This document shows positions 53,279-62,270 of a DNA stretch of 64,000 bases, one piece after another; position 1 is the first letter of the stretch; the number at the start of each line of letters is the position of its first letter. The DNA is taken from NCBI GenBank assembly GCA_016214145.1, contig JACRPA010000005.1:62001-126000 (forward strand), given 5' to 3'. The notes under the pieces were generated by a model that worked only from the letters and a program-made list of their open reading frames with translations, was not told the origin of the DNA and did not search any database. Source of the stretch: Rhodocyclales bacterium (lineage in GTDB: Bacteria > Pseudomonadota > Gammaproteobacteria > Burkholderiales > Rhodocyclaceae). The position numbers and the translations under genes were made by a program.

Positions 53279-53851
53279 ATGGCACCGATAGCCAAAGAGG
53301 ATCTGGCGGAGCTGCGCCGCTACCTGATGCGTTTCGCCCTGCTGCATCTGCGCGACCGGAGCCGCGCGGAGGACGCGGTGCAGGAGACCCTGACGGCGGC
53401 ACTGGAACGCGAGGACGGCTTTTCCGGCGGCTCTGCCGTGCGCACCTGGCTGACCGGGATACTCAAGCACAAGATCATCGATGTCTTCCGCAGGCAGCGG
53501 CGCGAGCTGGCGACGAGCGAACTGGCCGACGACGATGCTGAAGGACGCGATCCTGACGCCCTGTTCGACGCGGCCGGCGCCTGGCAGACGCCGCCGGCCA
53601 GCTGGGGCGATCCGGCAAAAATGCTGGAACAGAAGCGCTTCATGGAAACGCTGGAGAAGTGCAACGGCGATCTGCCGGAGCGGCTCGCCCAGGTGTTCAC
53701 CCTGCGGGAAGTGACGGGGCTGACGACGGAAGAGATCTGCAGCGAGCTCGGCATAACGCCGAACAACTGCAATGTCATGCTGTACCGCGCACGCATGGGG
53801 CTGCGCGAATGCCTGGAAAAGAACTGGATGACCGAAGGGAGGCCGTCATGA
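53279..53851 (+). CDS. ECF sigma factor 2
   Basis: The 190-residue protein starts behind AAGGAGACC. Region 2 is LMRFALLHLRDRSRAEDAVQETLTAALE with VRTWLTGILKHKIIDVFRRQRR; region 4 is LPERLAQVFTLREVTGLTTEEICSELGITPNNCNVMLYRARMGLRECLEKNW. It is a clear paralogue of factor 1 (same order, same paired cysteines, similar WGDP insert before region 4). Its own promoter has 19 bases between the boxes, as do those of the thioredoxin/NPCAAK pair, the papain-like hydrolase and the ArsM-like gene. Its stop overlaps its anti-sigma start (ATGA). Confidence 0.94.
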   Translation: MAPIAKEDLAELRRYLMRFALLHLRDRSRAEDAVQETLTAALEREDGFSGGSAVRTWLTGILKHKIIDVFRRQRRELATSELADDDAEGRDPDALFDAAGAWQTPPASWGDPAKMLEQKRFMETLEKCNGDLPERLAQVFTLREVTGLTTEEICSELGITPNNCNVMLYRARMGLRECLEKNWMTEGRPS

Positions 53852-54045
53852 TCAGCTGCAAGGAGGTGTCGCGACTCGTGTCGGCGTCCCTCGACCGGCC
53901 CCTTACGCTGCGCGAACGTTTCTGGCTGAGGCTGCATCTGTGGCGTTGCCGGAGCTGCGGCAATTTTGCCGAACAGATGAATGCGATGCGTGCCGCGATG
54001 CGCCGGCTCGCGCGCAGTCCGGACGATCCGCCCGATCGCGGATAA
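53848..54045 (+). CDS. Zinc-finger anti-sigma factor 2
   Basis: The 65-residue protein starts MISCKEVSRLVSASLDRPLTLRERFWLRLHLWRCRSCGNFAEQMNAM; the HLWRCRSC zinc motif and upstream Cys are as in anti-sigma 1, to which it is clearly related. It is soluble. It is coupled to sigma factor 2 by ATGA overlap. Confidence 0.91.
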   Translation: MISCKEVSRLVSASLDRPLTLRERFWLRLHLWRCRSCGNFAEQMNAMRAAMRRLARSPDDPPDRG

Positions 54046-54128
54046 TCGCCGATCGCATCCGCCTGCATGCGGTTGCAGAGGCCTGCGTTACAATCCGGCT
54101 ACCCAGTAGAACCGGAGCATCTGCAGGC

Positions 54129-54524
54129 ATGGCAGGAGCAATCAGCATCGGAGGCTTAGCCGCCGTCGGCGGCGGCGCGGCGCTCGGCGCCTGGGCGCGC
54201 TGGGGTCTCGGCGTTGCCCTCAATCCGCTGTTCCCGACGGTTCCGCTCGGCACCTTGGCGGCTAACCTCATCGGCGGCTACATGGTCGGCTTCGCCGTCG
54301 CGCTGTTCCACCACCACGCCGGCCTCTCGCCCGAACTCAAGCTCTTCCTCATCACCGGCTTCCTCGGCGGACTGACGACCTTCTCGACGTTTTCCGCCGA
54401 AGTGGTGGCGCTGCTGGAGCGCGCGCAGTACGGCTGGGCGCTGGCGGCGGCGGGCGGGCATCTGGTCGGTTCGCTGGCGATGACGGCGCTGGGCATCGCC
54501 ACCTTCGTTGTTCTGGCCAGGTGA
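54129..54524 (+). CDS. crcB: Fluoride channel CrcB/Fluc
   Basis: The 131-residue protein has four membrane segments and the Fluc signatures GGGAALGAWARWGLG, PLGTLAANLIGGYMVGF and GFLGGLTTFSTFSAEVVALLE. It exports fluoride as a dual-topology dimer. ATG 54129 is used. I see no fluoride riboswitch in the short upstream gap. Confidence 0.95.
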   Translation: MAGAISIGGLAAVGGGAALGAWARWGLGVALNPLFPTVPLGTLAANLIGGYMVGFAVALFHHHAGLSPELKLFLITGFLGGLTTFSTFSAEVVALLERAQYGWALAAAGGHLVGSLAMTALGIATFVVLAR

Positions 54525-54566
54525 TCTGCTAGTATTGATTCGGACCGAAAGGAACAGGAGCAAGCA

Positions 54567-54788
54567 ATGACTGCCACCGGGATCGCTGAATTGCCCGTCG
54601 CCGAACGGCTGAAGCTGATGGAAACGATTTGGGATTCCTTGTGCGCGTCGGATTCCGAAATCGAGTCGCCCGCCTGGCATGGTGAAGTACTCGCCGAGCG
54701 ACTGCGCAGCCTCGATAGCGGAGCAGATACCGTTTCGGACTGGAAGGAAGCCAGGGAGCGCGTCCGCAACCAAGCCAAGGCCGGTTGA
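54567..54788 (+). CDS. Addiction-module antitoxin component
   Basis: The 73-residue protein resembles the small addiction-module component family: IAELPVAERLKLMETIWDSLCAS, then WHGEVLAERLRSL. It starts behind AAAGGAACAGGAG and its stop overlaps the start of the toxin gene (TGATG). Confidence 0.87.
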   Translation: MTATGIAELPVAERLKLMETIWDSLCASDSEIESPAWHGEVLAERLRSLDSGADTVSDWKEARERVRNQAKAG

Positions 54789-55087
54789 TGCAGGTCAGGA
54801 TCGCCCGTTCGGCGGAGACCGATCTGCTCGAAGGGTTCGTGTTCTACGAGAGACAGCAGGCTGGAATCGGCGACTATTTTCTCGACAGCCTGTTTGCCGA
54901 TATCGATGCGCTGGCGCTGTATGCAGGAATACATCCCAGGTTCGGCGACCGCCTCCATCGCATGCTCGCCAAGCGGTTTCCGTTTGCCATCTACTACGAA
55001 TTGCGGAACGACATCGCCACAGTTGTGGCCGTGCTCGATTGCAGGCAGAACCCGGCCTCAATTACTGAACGACTTTCGCGTTCCTGA
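54788..55087 (+). CDS. RelE/ParE family toxin
   Basis: The 99-residue protein has the ParE fold signatures MQVRIARSAETDLLEGFVFYERQQAGIGDYF, GDRLHRMLAKRFPFAIYYELRN and TVVAVLDCRQNP. ParE toxins act on gyrase and RelE on the ribosome; which applies cannot be told. It is coupled to the antitoxin gene upstream and ends 50 bases before hrpA. Confidence 0.9.
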   Translation: MQVRIARSAETDLLEGFVFYERQQAGIGDYFLDSLFADIDALALYAGIHPRFGDRLHRMLAKRFPFAIYYELRNDIATVVAVLDCRQNPASITERLSRS

Positions 55088-55137
55088 ATCGCCGTATTGC
55101 GGCGCCTGACTTTTCGGCGCAGGAAAACTCCCGGTAC

Positions 55138-58100
55138 ATGAAATTCGACCCCGCAACCCGCCTGGCCGCCCGGCCGGCGATCGCCTACGACGATGAACTG
55201 CCGGTCTCGGCCCGCCGCGGCGAGATCGCCGAGGCCATCCAGAAAAATCAGGTGGTCATCATCTGCGGCGAGACCGGCTCGGGCAAGACCACGCAGTTGC
55301 CGAAGATCTGTCTGGAGCTGGGACGCGGCGCCCACGGCCTGATCGGCCACACCCAGCCGCGCCGCATTGCCGCCCGCGCCACCGCCACGCGCATCGCGCA
55401 GGAGTTGAAGAGCGAACTCGGCCGCGCCGTGGGCTTCAAGATCCGCTTCACCGATCGCGTCAGCCCCGACAGCTACATCAAGCTGATGACCGACGGCATC
55501 CTGCTCGCCGAGACGCAGGGCGATCCGCAGTTGCGCCAGTACGACACGCTCATCATCGACGAGGCGCACGAACGCAGCCTCAACATCGACTTCCTGCTCG
55601 GCTACCTGAAGCATCTCCTGCTGAAGCGCCCCGACCTGAAGGTGATCGTCACCTCGGCGACGCTGGATGCGGATCGCTTCTCCAAACACTTCGACGGCGC
55701 GCCTGTGATCGAGGTCTCGGGCCGGCTCTATCCCATCGAGATGCGCTGGCGGCCGCCGGCAGACAGGGTCGACCTGCCGGAAGCCATCGTCGATGCGGTG
55801 GACGAATGCCACCGCAACGGCGCAGGCGATGTGCTGGTCTTCCTGCCGGGTGAACGCGAGATCCGCGAAGCGGCGGAGGCGTTGAGAAAACATCACCCGC
55901 CCGGCACCGAGCTGCTGCCGCTGTATGCGCGCCAGTCGGCGCAGGAGCAGCAGCGCGTCTTCGCGCCGGCGAAGGGCCGCCGCGTCGTGCTCGCCACCAA
56001 CGTGGCGGAGACCTCGCTCACCGTGCCGGGCATCCGCTACGTCGTCGATTCGGGCCTGGCGCGCGTCAAGCGCTATTCCCACCGCAACAAGGTGGAAATG
56101 CTGCAGGTCGAGGACATCGCCCGCTCGGCCGCCAACCAGCGTGCCGGACGCTGCGGCCGCGTCATGAGCGGCGTCTGCATCCGCCTCTACGGCGAGGACG
56201 ACTTTGCGAAACGCCCCGCCCACACCGAGCCCGAGCTGCTGCGCTCGTCCCTGGCCGGCGTCATCCTGCGCATGAAGTCGCTGCACCTGGGCGAGGTGGA
56301 GGAATTCCCTTTCCTCGACAAGCCGCTGCCGCGGATGGTGACGGATGGGTATCAATTGCTCGCCGAGCTGGGCGCGGTGGAGGATGTGCGCAGGTCGGGC
56401 TTCAGCCCGACAAGTTCCTGTGGGACAGCCGCCGAAGTCGGCCTGAAGGCCGACCTACAGGAGCGGGGCGGTTCCGACAAGGAGCTGACGCAAACCGGCC
56501 GCGAACTGGCGAAGCTGCCGCTCGACCCGCGCATCGGCCGCATGATCCTCGCCGCGCGCGACGGCCACTGCCTGCACGAAATGCTGATTGTCGCCGCCGC
56601 GCTGTCGGTGCAGGACCCGCGCGAACGGCCGCCGGAGCAGGCCGGCACGGCCGACCAGGCGCACGCCAAGTGGCGCGGCGACGAGCAGCAGCAGCGCTCG
56701 GAATTCCTCGCCTGGCTCAACCTGTGGAAGGCCTTCGACGCGGAGTGGATGCACGCCTCGCAGCGCAAGCAGCGCGACTGGTGCCGCAGGAACTTCCTCA
56801 ACTACCTGCGCATGCGCGAGTGGCGCGAGGTGCATGCGCAACTGCACACGCTCTGCAGGGAACATTCCTGGCGTGAGAATGAAAAGCCTGCGACCTTCGA
56901 TCAGATCCACAAGGCCCTGCTGGCCGGCCTGCTCGGCAACGTCGGCCTGAAGAGCGAGGAGGAAGGCCACTACCTCGGCGCGCGCGGCATCCGCTTCTGG
57001 CCGCACCCCGGTTCGGCGCTGGCGAAGAAGGCCGGCCGCTGGATCGTCGCCGCCGAACTGGTGGAAACCACGCGGCTCTACGCGCGCTGCCTGGCGAAGA
57101 TCGAGCCGGAGTGGCTGGAGGAGGTCGGCGCGCATATGGTGAAGCGCCACGTCTACGATCCGCACTGGGAGAAGAAAAGCGGGCAGGTGCGCGCCTGGGA
57201 GCGCGGCACGCTGCATGGCCTGGTGCTCTACGCCAGGCGGCCGGTGACCTACAGCCGCATCGACCCGGCGCTGGCGCGCGAGCTGTTCATCCGCGAGGGT
57301 CTGGTGCAGGGTGAGCTGCCCGACGAGATGGCGCGGCAGGCGCGCTTCTTCCAGCACAACCGAAAGCTGGTGCGCGACATCGAGCAGATCGAGCACAAGA
57401 CGCGCCGCCAGGACGTGCTGGTGGACGAAGAGTTGATCCACGCCTTCTACGATGCGCAGATTCCCGCCGAAGTGGTGGACGTCGCCAGCTTCGAGCGCTG
57501 GCGCAGGGACGCGGAAAAGGCCGAGCCGAAGCGGCTGTTCCTGACGCGCGAGCAGATCATGCGCCACGATGCCGCCGGCGTGACTTCGGATCGTTTCCCG
57601 CCGCAGATGGAGATCCACGGCCAGCGCTATCCCCTGAGTTACCACTTCGAGCCGGGCGCCGAGGACGACGGCGTCACGCTGACGGTGCCGGTGGCGGCGC
57701 TCAACCAGGTGCCGGCGGTGCGCTGCGAATGGCTGGTGCCCGGACTGCTGGGGCAGAAGGCGGCGCAGTTCGTCAAGACCCTGCCGCAGAAGTACCGCCA
57801 CCGCCTGCAGCCTGTCGATGAATTCGTCGCCGCCTTCGCGGAAGGCGCGCACGAGGCCGACGAGCCCTTCCTGCGCGCCCTGACCCGCGCCGCCGAGGAG
57901 AAGATGCAGCTCAAGCTGCCGCTCGACGCCTTCAGAGCCGAGATGGTGCCGGCGCACTTCTTCATGAACTTCCGCACGACGGACGAGCACGGCCGCATGC
58001 TCGGCCAGTCGCGCAACCTGCAGGAGCTGCGCAGCCGCTTTGCCGCAAAGATCGAGCAGACCTTCGCCCGCGCCGAAGTCAGGGAGGAGGCCGCCGGCGC

Positions 58101-58956
58101 CGTATTGCAGGGACTGACTTCCTGGAGTTTCGGCGAACTGCCGGAGATCATGGAGGTGAAGGCCGGCGGGCGCACAGTGATCGGCTTTCCGGCGCTGGTG
58201 GACGAGGGCGACACGGTGGCGCTGCGCGTGCAGGACACGCCGGAGAAGGCGGCGCAGGCGCACCGCAAGGGGCTGCGCCGGCTGTTCGCGCTGGAACTGC
58301 GCGAGCAGGTGAAGTTCGTCGAGAAATCCCTGCCGCGCGAGCTGGGCCTGCTGTTCATGCCCTGGGGGACGGAAGCCGAAATGAAGTCGCAAATCGTCGC
58401 GGCGACGCTGGAGCGCACCTGCATGCTGGACCCGCTGCCGGCCGACGCTGCGGCCTTCATCAAACGCAAGGACGAGGCCCGCGCCCGCATCAGCCTGGTC
58501 GGGCAGGAGATCGCGCGCCTGATCGGTGCGATCCTGGCGGAGCACGCGGCGCTGCAGAAGAAGCTGGTTCAACTCAAGGCGCAGCCGGCGGTGGCGGAAG
58601 ACATCAAGGCCCAGTGCGCCGAGCTGCTGCCGAAGGACTTCATCGTGGCCATGCCGTTCGAGCGGCTGGCGCATTACCCGCGCTACCTGAAAGCCGCCCA
58701 GCTCCGTGTGGACAAGCTGCGCACCGACCCGTTGCGCGACGATCGGCTGGCGAAAGAATTCGCGGCATTGTATAAACCCTGGGAGCGCGAGCGACTGGCG
58801 CACCGCAAGAGCGGCGCGCCCGATCCCTGGCTGGAGGAATTCCGCTGGCTGCTGGAGGAGTTGCGCGTCGCCCTGTTCGCACAGGAACTCAAGACGCCGA
58901 TGCCGGTATCCGTTAAAAGACTGCAGAAGGCCTGGGAGAGCCGGCCGCGGCATTAG
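55138..58956 (+). CDS. hrpA: ATP-dependent RNA helicase HrpA with an in-frame repeat insertion
   Basis: The 1272-residue DEAH-box helicase has ICGETGSGKTTQLPKI (Walker A), LIIDEAHERSLNIDF (DEAH), VIVTSATLDADRF, VLATNVAETSLTVPGIRYVVDSG and NQRAGRCGRVMSGVCIRLY, then the long C-terminal DUF3418-type domain of HrpA. Residues about 419-441 (SGFSPTSSCGTAAEVGLKADL) are encoded by a palindromic interspersed element and interrupt the expected passage from LLAELGAVED to KELTQTGRELAKLPLDPR. The frame is preserved, so the gene looks functional. A copy of the 23-bp motif lies later in the gene. Confidence 0.96.
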   Translation: MKFDPATRLAARPAIAYDDELPVSARRGEIAEAIQKNQVVIICGETGSGKTTQLPKICLELGRGAHGLIGHTQPRRIAARATATRIAQELKSELGRAVGFKIRFTDRVSPDSYIKLMTDGILLAETQGDPQLRQYDTLIIDEAHERSLNIDFLLGYLKHLLLKRPDLKVIVTSATLDADRFSKHFDGAPVIEVSGRLYPIEMRWRPPADRVDLPEAIVDAVDECHRNGAGDVLVFLPGEREIREAAEALRKHHPPGTELLPLYARQSAQEQQRVFAPAKGRRVVLATNVAETSLTVPGIRYVVDSGLARVKRYSHRNKVEMLQVEDIARSAANQRAGRCGRVMSGVCIRLYGEDDFAKRPAHTEPELLRSSLAGVILRMKSLHLGEVEEFPFLDKPLPRMVTDGYQLLAELGAVEDVRRSGFSPTSSCGTAAEVGLKADLQERGGSDKELTQTGRELAKLPLDPRIGRMILAARDGHCLHEMLIVAAALSVQDPRERPPEQAGTADQAHAKWRGDEQQQRSEFLAWLNLWKAFDAEWMHASQRKQRDWCRRNFLNYLRMREWREVHAQLHTLCREHSWRENEKPATFDQIHKALLAGLLGNVGLKSEEEGHYLGARGIRFWPHPGSALAKKAGRWIVAAELVETTRLYARCLAKIEPEWLEEVGAHMVKRHVYDPHWEKKSGQVRAWERGTLHGLVLYARRPVTYSRIDPALARELFIREGLVQGELPDEMARQARFFQHNRKLVRDIEQIEHKTRRQDVLVDEELIHAFYDAQIPAEVVDVASFERWRRDAEKAEPKRLFLTREQIMRHDAAGVTSDRFPPQMEIHGQRYPLSYHFEPGAEDDGVTLTVPVAALNQVPAVRCEWLVPGLLGQKAAQFVKTLPQKYRHRLQPVDEFVAAFAEGAHEADEPFLRALTRAAEEKMQLKLPLDAFRAEMVPAHFFMNFRTTDEHGRMLGQSRNLQELRSRFAAKIEQTFARAEVREEAAGAVLQGLTSWSFGELPEIMEVKAGGRTVIGFPALVDEGDTVALRVQDTPEKAAQAHRKGLRRLFALELREQVKFVEKSLPRELGLLFMPWGTEAEMKSQIVAATLERTCMLDPLPADAAAFIKRKDEARARISLVGQEIARLIGAILAEHAALQKKLVQLKAQPAVAEDIKAQCAELLPKDFIVAMPFERLAHYPRYLKAAQLRVDKLRTDPLRDDRLAKEFAALYKPWERERLAHRKSGAPDPWLEEFRWLLEELRVALFAQELKTPMPVSVKRLQKAWESRPRH
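56391..56460 (+). repeat. Palindromic interspersed element, copy B, inside hrpA
   Basis: AGGTCGGGCTTCAGCCCGAC, a 23-base spacer region, then AGTCGGCCTGAAGGCCGACC and TAC. It is the same element as at 58987 and (reversed) at 17268. It sits in the helicase reading frame without a stop codon. Confidence 0.9.
58099..58121 (+). repeat. Dispersed 23-bp motif, copy 8
   Basis: GCCGT, ATTGCAGGG, ACTGACTTC, inside hrpA (reads AVLQGLTSW). Confidence 0.6.
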
Positions 58957-58986
58957 CGAGGATCGTGGAAATGATTGACACACGGC

Positions 58987-59047
58987 ATGTAGGTCGGGCT
59001 TCAGCCTGACATCAGCGGCAGAAGTCGGCCTGAAGGCCGACCTACAT
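58987..59047 (+). repeat. Palindromic interspersed element, copy C
   Basis: ATGTAGGTCGG at the left end and CCGACCTACAT at the right end are exact reverse complements; inside are GTCGGGCTTCAGCCTGAC and GTCGGCCTGAAGGCCGAC. It lies between hrpA and the EI24 gene, 2.5 kb from copy B. Confidence 0.9.
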
Positions 59048-59070
59048 CCGACAGGCAGTTGAGGAGAAGC

Positions 59071-59796
59071 ATGACCGAAGTTCTGAAAGCCTATGGACGC
59101 GCCCTGCGGAGCCTGCTCACGCGGGGCATCCTCTGGCATCTGCTGTGGCCGACGCTGACCGCCGTCGTCTTCTGGATCGCCATGGCCTGGCTTTCCTGGG
59201 ACACGGTCGGCGCAGGCATCGAGCGGCTGTTCGTTGAGGTGAGCTGGCTCAACTGGATCCTGCAGCGCTGGGAGGCTTCGGCGCTGGCCGCGGCGATCTT
59301 CGTCAAGGTGGTGCTGGGCCTGCTGCTGATTCCGCTCGTCTACGGCACGGCGATGTTCATCGTCGCGGTGTTTGCCCTGCCGCTGATGCTGGAGCGGGTG
59401 GCGGCGAAGGACTACCCGGAGCTGGAGCAGCGCCACGGCGGCACGCTGGCCGGCAGCGTGGGCAACGCCTTGCTGGCGGTGTTCGTATTCCTCGTCGGCT
59501 GGATAGTCACCCTGCCGCTGTGGCTGATTCCCGGCATGGGCATCCTGCTGCCGGTGCTGCTGGCGGGCTACCTCAACTACCGCGGCTACAGTTACGACTC
59601 GCTTTCGGCGCATGCCGACGCGAAGGAGCTCGATGATGTGCTGACGCGCGAGCGCGGGGGGCTGTATCTCGCCGGAATCGTCGCCGGCCTGCTGGCCTTC
59701 ATACCACTGGTTAATCTGTTCGCGCCCGCCTATGCGGGGCTGGCCTTCATCCATTACTGCCTTGAAGCGCTGCGCCGTTCGCGTCGCACCGGCTGA
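59071..59796 (+). CDS. EI24/CysZ-like membrane protein
   Basis: The 241-residue protein has four main hydrophobic segments, with LKAYGRALRSLLTRGILWHLLWPTL at the N-terminus, GYLNYRGYSYDSLSAHADAKELDDVL in the loop typical of the EI24 family, and LAFIPLVNLFAPAYAGLAFIHYCLE at the end. CysZ relatives import sulfate; other members have unknown roles. ATG 59071 follows GAGGAGAAGC. It lies 20 bases before the heme-domain kinase gene. Confidence 0.9.
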   Translation: MTEVLKAYGRALRSLLTRGILWHLLWPTLTAVVFWIAMAWLSWDTVGAGIERLFVEVSWLNWILQRWEASALAAAIFVKVVLGLLLIPLVYGTAMFIVAVFALPLMLERVAAKDYPELEQRHGGTLAGSVGNALLAVFVFLVGWIVTLPLWLIPGMGILLPVLLAGYLNYRGYSYDSLSAHADAKELDDVLTRERGGLYLAGIVAGLLAFIPLVNLFAPAYAGLAFIHYCLEALRRSRRTG

Positions 59797-59815
59797 AGTG
59801 GGCAACGAGGCGAGC

Positions 59816-61309
59816 ATGGAAACATCCCCCAAAGCGTCGTACAAGCACGTCAGGCTGAACTCGGCCCTGGCGATCCTGTTCTGGACGCTGTTTATCGGCG
59901 CGTCGCTGGCCTGGAATGCCTACCAGCATCGCAAGGCCGTGATGGAATTCGCCCTCATCCAGGCGGAGGCCAACCTCAACAAGGACATCGCCTTCCGCCG
60001 CTGGGCCACCGAACATGGCGGGGTCTATGTGCGCCCGACCGGGAAGTGGCCGCCGGACAAGTACCTGACGCTGCCTGACCGCGATGTGGTCACAACTGGC
60101 GGCACGCAGCTGACCCTGATCAATCCGGCCTACATGATGCGACAGATCATGGATGGTTATGCCGAGCAGTACGGTGTAGTGGGCCACATCACGGGCATGA
60201 AGCCGATCAATCCGCTGAACGTACCAGACGAATGGGAGCGCAAGATGCTGGAGTCCTTCAGCATGGGTGTGGCGAGGGCGGCGGAGATGAGCGAAGTCGG
60301 CGGCAAGCCCCACTTGCGCGTGATGCTCCCGATGTACATGGAGGGCGGCTGCCTAAAATGCCACGCCGGCAGCGGGAACAGCCTGGGGGAGATGCAAGGG
60401 GGGGTCAGCGTGTCCGTTCCCCTGGCGCCTTTCGAGGCGGCGGCGGGGCAGGAGCTGCGCATCACGCTGGGTACGCACGGCGGCATCTGGCTGGTCGGAA
60501 TGGCCGGCATCCTCGCCGTGTCGCGCCGCGCACGGCAGCGTGTGGCGGAGCGCGAAAGGGCCCGGTCGGAAATCTTCGAGTTGAATGCCTCGCTGGAACG
60601 GCGCGTCGCCGAGCGCACCGCCGACCTCGAGCGCGCCAACCGCGAGCTGGAGGCCTTCTCCTACACCGTGTCGCACGACCTGCGTGCGCCGCTTCGCGCC
60701 ATCAACGGCTTTTCCCACCTGCTGATCGAGGGCGAAGGCGAGCGCCTGAGCGAAGAGGGCAAGCGCATGTTCGGCCGCATCGTGCACAACAGCAACCGTC
60801 TGGGCGAGCTCATCGACGACGTGCTCGAGTATTCGCGCGCCGGCCGCATCGCCCTCGTTCCTGTCGAGGTCGACCTCGAGCGCCTGGCGCTGTCGGTGGC
60901 ACATGAACTTCAGGAGGCCTATCCGGGGGCGGCTGTCGATGTCGCGCCGTTGCCACGCGCGCAGGGCGACGAAACGATGTTGCGCCAGGTTCTCCAGAAT
61001 CTGATCGGCAACGCGCTGAAGTTCTCAGCCGGGGCGTCGCAGCCGCACGTGGAAATCGGCGTGCGGGAAGACCATGGCAGGCGCGTCTATTTCGTCCGCG
61101 ACAACGGCGTCGGCTTCGACATGAACTATGCCGGCAAGCTGTTCGGCATGTTCCAGCGCATTCACACCGGGGCGCAGTTTCCCGGAACGGGCGTCGGCCT
61201 GGCCATCGTGCAGCGATTGGTCGAGCGCCACGGCGGGGAGGTGTGGGCCGAGTCCGCGCCGGGCCAGGGCGCCACCTTCCATTTCACGCTCGGATTGGAC
61301 AAGGCATGA
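59816..61309 (+). CDS. Sensor histidine kinase with DUF3365 (c-heme) periplasmic domain
   Basis: The 497-residue kinase has a membrane segment (ILFWTLFIGASLAWNA), a DUF3365/Tll0287-type periplasmic domain with GGCLKCHAGSGNSLGEMQGG carrying a CxxCH heme site (Cys179-His183), a second membrane segment (GIWLVGMAGILAV), a coiled linker and a kinase module with TVSHDLRAPLRAING (His287) and GTGVGLAIVQRLVERHGG. It should sense redox state or a small ligand through heme. Its kinase half is very similar to that of the kinase at 2089. No response regulator is adjacent. The stop overlaps the next start (ATGA). Confidence 0.9.
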   Translation: METSPKASYKHVRLNSALAILFWTLFIGASLAWNAYQHRKAVMEFALIQAEANLNKDIAFRRWATEHGGVYVRPTGKWPPDKYLTLPDRDVVTTGGTQLTLINPAYMMRQIMDGYAEQYGVVGHITGMKPINPLNVPDEWERKMLESFSMGVARAAEMSEVGGKPHLRVMLPMYMEGGCLKCHAGSGNSLGEMQGGVSVSVPLAPFEAAAGQELRITLGTHGGIWLVGMAGILAVSRRARQRVAERERARSEIFELNASLERRVAERTADLERANRELEAFSYTVSHDLRAPLRAINGFSHLLIEGEGERLSEEGKRMFGRIVHNSNRLGELIDDVLEYSRAGRIALVPVEVDLERLALSVAHELQEAYPGAAVDVAPLPRAQGDETMLRQVLQNLIGNALKFSAGASQPHVEIGVREDHGRRVYFVRDNGVGFDMNYAGKLFGMFQRIHTGAQFPGTGVGLAIVQRLVERHGGEVWAESAPGQGATFHFTLGLDKA

Positions 61310-62058
61310 AGATGGGTATCGGCGCGATCATCATCGGCGATGAAATCCTCTCCGGCAGGCGGACGGACAAGCACTTCGCCAAAGCCATCGAATTGCTCTC
61401 CGCGCGCGGCATGGCGCTCGACTGGGCGCAGTATCTCGGCGACGACCGGGCGCGCCTGACCGGAGCGTTCCAACGCAGCTTCGCGGGCGACGATGTTGTC
61501 TTCGGCTTTGGCGGCATCGGCGTGACGCCGGACGATCACACGCGCCAGGCGGTTGCCGCGGCGCTGGGCGTGGGCATTGCCCTGCATCCCGATGCCGAGC
61601 GCGAGATCCGGGCGAGGTTCGGCGAGGAAACCACGCCGCAGCGGCTCATGCTGGGGGAGTTTCCGTTGGGCAGCGAGATCATTCCCAATCCCTACAACCG
61701 CATCCCCGGCTTCTTTCTGCGAAATCACTTCTTTTTCCCCGGTTTCCCGGTGATGGCCTGGCCGATGCTGGAGTGGGTTCTGGAGTCGCGCCTTGCGCAT
61801 CTGCACCATGCGGTGGCACGGGGCGAGCAGGCGATCGTTGTTTATGAAGCTGTCGAGTCGGCCCTGCTCGACCTCATGAACCGCATCACGCGGGACTACC
61901 CGCAGGCGACCTTGTTCAGCCTGCCGTCGTTCGGCGGCGAGGGCGTGCGCCGCCACATTGAACTCGGCATGCGCGGCGAGCCGAAATCCGTGTCGAAGGC
62001 GATGGAGGAAATTCGGGCCGAAGTGACGAAGCGCGGCCTGGAGTGGGCGGCAAGATAA
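61306..62058 (+). CDS. MoaB/CinA-type molybdopterin-binding domain protein
   Basis: The 250-residue protein has the MoCF-biosynthesis fold of CinA N-terminal domains: GAIIIGDEILSGRRTDKH, DWAQYLGDDRARL, VVFGFGGIGVTPDDHTRQAVAAAL (the GGxGxTxDD motif with one change) and IPNPYNRIPGF. CinA C-terminal deamidase is absent. The product is best described as a competence/damage-inducible protein A-like enzyme of uncertain function. It is coupled to the kinase gene. Confidence 0.88.
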   Translation: MKMGIGAIIIGDEILSGRRTDKHFAKAIELLSARGMALDWAQYLGDDRARLTGAFQRSFAGDDVVFGFGGIGVTPDDHTRQAVAAALGVGIALHPDAEREIRARFGEETTPQRLMLGEFPLGSEIIPNPYNRIPGFFLRNHFFFPGFPVMAWPMLEWVLESRLAHLHHAVARGEQAIVVYEAVESALLDLMNRITRDYPQATLFSLPSFGGEGVRRHIELGMRGEPKSVSKAMEEIRAEVTKRGLEWAAR

Positions 62059-62087
62059 AAAAAAAGCCCCGGCCGGAGCCGAGGCTT
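62057..62087 (-). terminator. Intrinsic terminator for the phasin transcript
   Basis: On the minus strand AAGCC-T-CGGC, loop TCCG, GCCG-G-GGCTT, followed by seven or more T. The phasin stop lies 183 bases upstream, with a repeat between. Confidence 0.85.
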
Positions 62088-62270
62088 GAATCCGCCCCAA
62101 TGCTGGGGCTGGAGGAGGACGGTACAGCCAAGCTCCGTCGCCGGCCGCGCCCCGCAGGAAGTACCCTTGGGGTGCCCCAAGACGGAGCAGCGTATTGCGC
62201 GGAGCAGGCTTCGCCTGCGAACCACCGTCGCCCCCTTCCACGGGAAGGGGGCTGGGGGGAAGGTTCTCTT
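62088..62270 (-). repeat. Long dispersed intergenic repeat, copy 3
   Basis: Read on the minus strand it begins CCTTCCCCCCAGCCCCCTTC, then AAGGGGGCGACGGTGGTTCG and a GGGGCACCCCAAGGGTACTT segment, matching copies at 13735 and 22014. It lies in the 3' untranslated region of the phasin gene, before its terminator. Confidence 0.75.

Noticed and set aside
54046..54128. A fluoride riboswitch before crcB
   Set aside because: The conserved riboswitch core is not visible in the short gap.
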